NCBI GenBank assembly: GCA_018806915.1
Contig: JAGKQI010000091.1
Span: forward strand, 1,302,001-1,366,000
Direction of reading: 5' to 3'
DNA: 64,000 nucleotides
Source of the DNA: Phytophthora colocasiae
Lineage: Eukaryota > Oomycota > Peronosporomycetes > Peronosporales > Peronosporaceae
Made by a program: the position numbers and the translations under genes. Positions 58,306-64,000 of the stretch are shown piece after piece. The notes under the pieces are model-generated. The model had not been told where the DNA came from and did not search any database. It worked only from the letters and a program-made list of their open reading frames with translations. Positions within the stretch are counted from its first letter, which is position 1. Every line of letters begins with the position of its first letter.

Positions 58306-60825
58306 ATGGGTCGTAATGGCGTCAAAGTGATCATCCGGACACGTCCGACAGCGAGTTTTGCTACGCATCAGCTACAGATTAATCCAGATGACAGTACAAT
58401 TACAGTTTACAGCGGTGCAGCAGCGATCGCAGTAGCTTCGGGGGGTAATTCACCTTCTAAAACGGACGGACCTTCCAACCGTAAGGATTGTTGGCAATTT
58501 AAATTCCATCAGGTACTTCATAACGCCGGTCAAGACCGCGTTTATGAGGCTATTGCACGTGATATCGTCCATGGAGCAGTAGTCGATGGGGTGAATGGCA
58601 CCATTTTAGCCTATGGACAAACCGGAGCAGGCAAGAGTTTCACAATGATCGGAGATACACGCAACTACCAACATCGAGGCATTGCTCCTCGTGCTATTGG
58701 ACAGTTGTTCGAGGAAGTTGAAAGTCGAATTGAACTGCAGTACACGATCCGAGTGTCGTACATGGAGATCTATAATGATCGTATTTACGATCTCTTAGAA
58801 GGACAACAAGGTGATCGTAATAGTGGAGGAGCTAATGGTGAACTGGTAGTTGTGGAGGACGCACGTGGAACATATGTGCGTGGTCTTACACAAGTGGAAG
58901 TGAAGAGTGAACAGGAAGCACTGGATCAACTTTTCAATGGCGAATTGCAACGTACAGTGGCTGAACATCAACTGAACAAACGCTCGAATCGCTCACACTG
59001 TGTATTGACGTTCCACATTGCGCAAAAGTCCCGTGCAGGAGGAACGGAACGTGTGACATTGAGTAAACTTCACCTCGTTGATCTTGCGGGTAGTGAAAGA
59101 TTAAAGAAGACACTGGACGGAGAGCAAGCGAGTGGAAGTCCAGCGAAAGTTTCCACCTCTTCAAAACCTGGTTCAACGATGTCGACGATCAAGAAGGAAT
59201 CTATGTACATCAACCAGAGTTTGAGCTTCTTGGAACAGTGTATCGTGGCTTTAGGTTCAAAGGAGCCGCGTCATATTCCCTACCGACAGACAAAGCTTAC
59301 GAACGTACTTAAAGATTCACTGGGAGGCAATTCCAACACGCTCATGTTCGCTTGCATCTGGGGAGAAGGTCGTCATCTTGAAGAAACGATTTCTACGCTT
59401 AAACTAGCGCAGCGGATGATGCGAGTGCAGAATGAAGTTGCTACGATTGTGGAAACAGATCCAGCACTACTGTTACGTAAGTATGAACGACAGATTCGGG
59501 ATCTAAAGCATGAGTTGGTCATGCATGATGCACTAGTGGAACGTACAGCTGTAGTGTACGATGAACACACTCCAGAACAAAAGCACCAGCTACTGCAAAT
59601 GGTGCGTCGCTATATCGACGCTCCGTCTCAAGAGCTGGAAGATGAAGCTCTTCGACTGACAAGTGTTCACGAAATCCGTGAACTTTTCCGTCAGTTTAAA
59701 TTTCTTTTCAAAACCTCTGGAGCAGATTCAGGGTCCAGCTCAGGGCTCAACCGATCAGGTTCACATGCAGGAAATGCAAATGCAGCCACCAGGGCTGGAT
59801 CTGCTGGGTCTTCAGCTTCGAGAACGCAGACTTCCGCTGGTTCACGAGATGATCTCCGTAGAAATTCTACCCATGGTCATGGTGGTGAAGAACTGGTAGG
59901 TGAAGAAGAGCCTGGAGCAATTGGATTCCCCATTGGTCTCGTTCCTGCAGCAGCAAGACCTTCGACAATGGATACTGGAAAGGATAGACATTTTAGAGGA
60001 GCTGCAAGTTCAGGTGGGACTAGTCCAACGGTTAATGGTCAGCGAAGTCCTTCAGCTTCACGATCACCTAGTGGAACAGAGCTGCCTGGTGTCGTTGATA
60101 ACAATGAAGACGATCGTGATGAAGAAGGGGGTACATACAGCCCTGGCAAAGGGGATAGCAGTTTAACACAAGACCCCGAGACACGTGCGAAGAATGATGC
60201 GTTCCAGTTTTACCGTTCGGCTGGACCAGGACGAAAGCTTCATCAAAACCTGCAAGAAGAGAAAGACAAGCTTTTCGACGCGAAACAACGGATTAAACAA
60301 GTCACTCGTCGTGTAAATGCTGCAAAATCGCAAATTGATTCCACTCGTGCGCAACTTGAGGATAAACGCAATCAACGAGGAACTCGAGACAATTCTAAAC
60401 GAGTGCAAGAGCATGATGAAGTAGTGGACGAAGAGGAATTTATCCTCATGACAGCCGAACGTGAGGCGAAACGCGACTACCGATCGCTGTTTGGAGACCT
60501 AAAGGATGCTAAAGCTGAGCTGGAATTCTCTCTCCGTAGTGTTGAGCTTCTACGTCGACGGCTTGTGCGTGAATTTGAGGATTGGTACGACGAAGAAGGT
60601 CATGCTCATGCTGTTGGGAAGAACTCGGGGGCTTTTGACGCGTTCTCGAGATCGGCATTTAGCAAGGAGGACAAGCTTGACGATGGGGAGAAGTTCGACC
60701 AAATGGAGGTTGACCGTGTTAGAGCTCAAGATCCCGACTCATTAGCTTTCTTTCAAGCTCAGAAGAAGATGAGACAGCAAACAGGTGCAGTTATACCAGC
60801 TTCGCAACGAAAAGCTAAACGCTGA
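58306..60825 (+). CDS. Kinesin-9 (KIF9-type) motor
   Basis: 839 residues, single exon, ATG start. The N-terminal motor covers residues 1 to about 375. It has the P-loop AYGQTGAGKS at 102-111, HRGIAPRAI, YMEIYNDRIYDLL, switch I NKRSNRSHCV, switch [24 protein letters not shown] and HIPYRQTKLTNVL. The wording VKVIIRTRPT, VNGTILAYGQTGAGK and LFNGELQR fits kinesin-9. By family this is a ciliary/flagellar motor associated with the central pair and axonemal motility. After the neck come Ser/Gly-rich disordered sequence and two coiled-coil stretches near residues 640-770. It is tail-to-tail with a kinesin-2 gene. Confidence 0.9.
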   Translation: MGRNGVKVIIRTRPTASFATHQLQINPDDSTITVYSGAAAIAVASGGNSPSKTDGPSNRKDCWQFKFHQVLHNAGQDRVYEAIARDIVHGAVVDGVNGTILAYGQTGAGKSFTMIGDTRNYQHRGIAPRAIGQLFEEVESRIELQYTIRVSYMEIYNDRIYDLLEGQQGDRNSGGANGELVVVEDARGTYVRGLTQVEVKSEQEALDQLFNGELQRTVAEHQLNKRSNRSHCVLTFHIAQKSRAGGTERVTLSKLHLVDLAGSERLKKTLDGEQASGSPAKVSTSSKPGSTMSTIKKESMYINQSLSFLEQCIVALGSKEPRHIPYRQTKLTNVLKDSLGGNSNTLMFACIWGEGRHLEETISTLKLAQRMMRVQNEVATIVETDPALLLRKYERQIRDLKHELVMHDALVERTAVVYDEHTPEQKHQLLQMVRRYIDAPSQELEDEALRLTSVHEIRELFRQFKFLFKTSGADSGSSSGLNRSGSHAGNANAATRAGSAGSSASRTQTSAGSRDDLRRNSTHGHGGEELVGEEEPGAIGFPIGLVPAAARPSTMDTGKDRHFRGAASSGGTSPTVNGQRSPSASRSPSGTELPGVVDNNEDDRDEEGGTYSPGKGDSSLTQDPETRAKNDAFQFYRSAGPGRKLHQNLQEEKDKLFDAKQRIKQVTRRVNAAKSQIDSTRAQLEDKRNQRGTRDNSKRVQEHDEVVDEEEFILMTAEREAKRDYRSLFGDLKDAKAELEFSLRSVELLRRRLVREFEDWYDEEGHAHAVGKNSGAFDAFSRSAFSKEDKLDDGEKFDQMEVDRVRAQDPDSLAFFQAQKKMRQQTGAVIPASQRKAKR

Positions 60826-60878
60826 TGAAGTTTATAACAACAACATTATCTTTTTTTAATGTTTTGTTTTCTTAAAGT

Positions 60879-63800
60879 CTATAGGAGATCCTCAAGAGAT
60901 CGAAACGAAGGTCGCAGTGAAGAAAAATGATCTGATCCTGCTGTATCCCCGTCGTTCTCACTCTTCTCTCGTCGATCCTTCTTCTTCTTGGAACTTTTGC
61001 TGCTTTTCTTCTTTATACTTGAAGCCTCTTCATTTCCTGCTCCATCTTCTTCTTGTTGTCGTTCCTTCCGATGGCGATGACGATGATTCCCTTGTCGACT
61101 TCCAGTTTCTCCTCGACTGGAAGACCTGCTCTTCTCAACGACAACCGGCGGAGTGTGCTCTAACTGGCCCAAACCTATTCTAGAACTGCTTCCAGTGTGT
61201 GCATTCTTCTCCCGTGAACCTTGTCTGGATCCCTGGCGCGATTGAAGTCGATCACGAGGCTGGTAGTCAGCAGAAAGTGGTCCAAGAAGATCATCTTGAT
61301 CAGGGAAGTACTGACTAGCACCTGGAGCTTCGTACGCACTGGCAATTTGAGGCTCTGGATCTTGATGAGGTTGACGTTGGGAGTTTTTCTCCTTGTGCTT
61401 TCTTCGCTCTTTGTTCCCATTGGAGCTATTGTGTGGACTCATTCCCCTCGCAGCTAAAGTGGCTCTATCAGGACGACTTGTATGAATTGCACTAGGTAGA
61501 CGTGCAGATGTAGCAGGTTGCACTGTCAATCCTTCCGTGTCATAAGGACTGACAACTCCACTTTGAGAAGATTGTCGAGAAATACTGTTCTTCCTTCTCT
61601 TAGCACTAGAAGAAGACCCAGACGATCTCACAGTAGACTGACCGGCACCAGCACCAGCACTACATTGTCGTCCATTCTCCTCATCAGAGACAACCTCAGC
61701 TCCTCCAGATTCAACACCAGCATTAGCTCCCCCTACCAACGGTAGTGTCGGTAGTTTGATCTTGTGGAAATCGCTCCGTGGCTTCAGTTTAGGTAGACTC
61801 CATTCCTCTCGTTCTTCACTCCACACTGCGCGTTCCCATACTTTAACCAGTTCATTCTGTGGCAGAAACATCTCGACAAGTTGTTCCAATAGTTTCGCCT
61901 CCTTCGTCTGTTCTCGAATGGTATCCAGCAGATTCTCCCGCTCCCGTTCAAACTCACTATTCAGATCCGCGATCTCCTGTCTAGTAGCCTCAAGTTTCGC
62001 CTTGTGCTTGGCTTCTTTTTTCCTAGAAGCCGCCAGACTGGCTTGAGCTGCTTCTTGTGCTGTCTTAAGCTCCTCTTCAACTTGTTGCTTCTCCAATTCA
62101 AGTGCTCGCCTCATTGCTTCATTTTTCGCTTGTTTCTTGGCTTTTTCTCTCAGTTTTATCTGCGCTCGTCGATATTCCACCTGCTGCTTCAGTAAAGCCA
62201 CCTCCGAGTCACCATCGTTTTGAACTGTACTGCGAGTCGAAGATGAACCGGAAGAACCACCGAGAATGTGGCTTTCGATCTTCTTTAACTTGGCATGGAG
62301 CATCTCCTTCTCCCTCATATAAGCCTCCATAGCCACTTGAGTCTGTTGTAGCTCCTGTCCGATTTGATCGCGTTGGTTGAGAATCGACTGATTCAGTTCT
62401 CGAAGCTCCTCGCGCTCTTTCACGTGGGAATCCGGAATTACTTCTTTCACGACAACTTCTTTGACACTTTTCCGTTGTTTTGCTTCTTGCATCATGGCTT
62501 CTGCCTTCGCCATCATCACTTTCGCCTGTGCGTCGATCTGAGCTGCTTCTTGAATCGCTTGTTTTATCGCTGGATCCTCTTGGGCAGGAGCTACTGCAGC
62601 GCTAGTTGGTTCTGGACTTGTTGGCTCTTGTTTCCCGAAAAGACTCAATAGAGGTAAATTGCTCAGTACACCGGAACTTTTCGGCTTTTGAACAGCAATT
62701 TCACCGCCTGAATTGACAGGTTGTACTTGATTCTGTGCTTGTAAAGCTTTAGCCTCGTCCATCATCTGCTTGGCACGTTCGATCATCTCAGCTGCTTCTT
62801 GTTGGTATTTCGCGATTTCTTCTCGTTCCTTTACTAGATCAACACTGCTATTCGTACGAGAGTCACTTCCAGAGCGTGCTGGTTCCTCTCCATGTGTAAA
62901 ATTGAGCTCTGCACCTTGCGATTGGGTTTGAGACTCGAGCATTTTCCTTAATCGCTCGATTTCTTCCTTATACTCGCGCAGCTTAGCATCTTTCGGGTCT
63001 TCGTTCACAATGGGTTTGTTCTTGATGTTTTTAGCACGGTTGGCGTATCGTAAAGTGGACAGGGTCTCGTCGTAGTTGTAGTCCGCAGGACTTACTGCAG
63101 CCACCATTAACGTTTTCGTGTTACCACCCAGTGAATCCTGTAGTAACCTCGTCAGTTTTGAATCTCGATAGGGAATATGTTTGCCCTTTCCATCGACTAG
63201 AGCGGAAATGACGTTGCCCAACGCTGATAAACTCAAATTGATCTTGCATCCTTCCTACACCAAATAATTAACCAACTTGGAATTTTTAGTGAGTAGTGAG
63301 TGATCCGTACCTTGAGTCGGTTGCCAGTAGCTCCAGTTTTGCTTTGGCGTTCACTACCAGCTAAGTCTACAAGGTTTAACTGTCCAGTGCTAGTTAATAT
63401 CCCGCTGGTAGCACAATCATCGATTATCTGCCTACCTTTCCAGCTTTAAAGTGATCTTGACCGCCAATTGTTTCGCTAGTTTCCACAACCACAGTAAAAA
63501 TTGAATGTGACCGCGATGAACCTTCATTCTACAACCAAAAACCGAAGTTAGAAAGGATCAGAGTTCTCAAAACCACTGTTCTACTTACCATTAAAGTTGC
63601 TCCAACTGTTCTGTTCTTAAATCCGCGGCTCATCACATTGTTCATGGACTCGACGTCTCGCACAACAACCTCCGTTAGATCTTTGACGTAAACCGTTCCA
63701 TCCGCAGACTCCTTTAAGTCCAATTTCTTCTTAGCGTCATCATTTAGCAGATCGCGGATATCTTCGTTATAAATTTCCAGGTACGAAGCTCGAACCATAT

Positions 63801-64000
63801 ATTCTCTCGTAGTATCAGCGTTGATCGTATCGAAGATGTGGTCGAACGACAGCGGAATGACGCCTCGGAGTTCCGGAGGAGAGTCTTTACCTTGCATCGT
63901 GTGTGTTTTGCCACATCCAGTCTGTCCATAGGCGAAAATAGTGCCATTATAGCCGTCAAAGATCGATTCTACCAGCGGATAACCAGATTCGTCGTAGAAC
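60879..64000 (-). CDS. Kinesin-2 family motor (KIF17/OSM-3/KIF3-like), 5' end missing
   Basis: Exons on the minus strand: 64000-63589 (partial, enters from beyond the window), 63528-63436, 63379-63311 and 63254-60879. The visible motor has the P-loop [24 protein letters not shown], switch [12 protein letters not shown] across an exon join, [12 protein letters not shown] and [19 protein letters not shown]. The neck [22 protein letters not shown] is the kinesin-2 signature. A long coiled coil follows, then a Ser/Lys-rich disordered tail ([14 protein letters not shown]). Kinesin-2 drives anterograde intraflagellar transport. The start codon and first motor strands are outside the window. Confidence 0.92.

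Overview
The window is nuclear DNA of an oomycete, very probably a Phytophthora or close relative. The evidence is a canonical RXLR-dEER secreted effector with an oomycete-type Inr core promoter, many short GT-AG introns (about 43-110 bp), flagellar kinesins, and oomycete-style Ty3/gypsy elements nested in one another. The species cannot be fixed from the sequence alone.

Layout. Bases 1-29200 are a transposon-dominated block. Region 1-3907 is the 3' part of a decayed chromodomain Ty3/gypsy element (plus strand). A long chain of open frames lies on its opposite strand (3289-5130). A (CA)n microsatellite of about 159 bp follows. Region 5.8-11.25 kb is a second, minus-strand Ty3/gypsy element with two different RNase H domains and a striking density of GATCC words, including a 74-bp tandem array. 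Region 12028-27331 is a complete LTR element. It has 395-bp LTRs, a 4-bp ATTC target duplication, gag, protease, pol and a transmembrane env-like third ORF. It inserted into a minus-strand Rab-like GTPase gene, whose two halves now lie 15.3 kb apart. This LTR element has itself been hit twice. A 1.85-kb DDE_4 (Harbinger/IS5-like) DNA transposon sits in gag, and a 2.1-kb pogo element with an intact transposase sits in the 3' LTR, bounded by exact TA duplications.

Bases 28151-64000 are gene-dense. In order they hold: an RXLR effector (-), a Sel1-repeat secretory protein (+), cystathionine gamma-lyase (-), a nine-exon kinase-like protein with one in-frame TGA (+), an N-myristoylated oomycete protein (-), WDR74/Nsa1 (+), a TRMT2A tRNA methyltransferase with an inserted propeller-like domain (-), MMADHC (+), a 670-bp inverted repeat, a small unknown protein (-), SRRM1 (PWI/RS splicing protein, +), an ankyrin protein (+), a free-methionine-sulfoxide-reductase GAF protein (-), an ADCK2-type UbiB kinase (-), two tandem DGAT2-family acyltransferases (+), ubinuclein (-), a multi-TM protein (-), a membrane protein with a DUF4097-like ectodomain (+), a C1GALT-like glycosyltransferase (-), kinesin-9 (+), and a kinesin-2 that runs off the right end (-).

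Most neighbours are convergent or divergent with gaps of 50-400 bp, as in gene-rich oomycete islands, and they serve unrelated housekeeping jobs. Two local groupings stand out: the tandem DGAT2 paralogues, and the tail-to-tail kinesin-9/kinesin-2 pair, both flagellar motors. All gene models were made by eye. Exon borders were chosen by GT/AG signals and frame continuity, and domain names come from motif recognition, not database searches.
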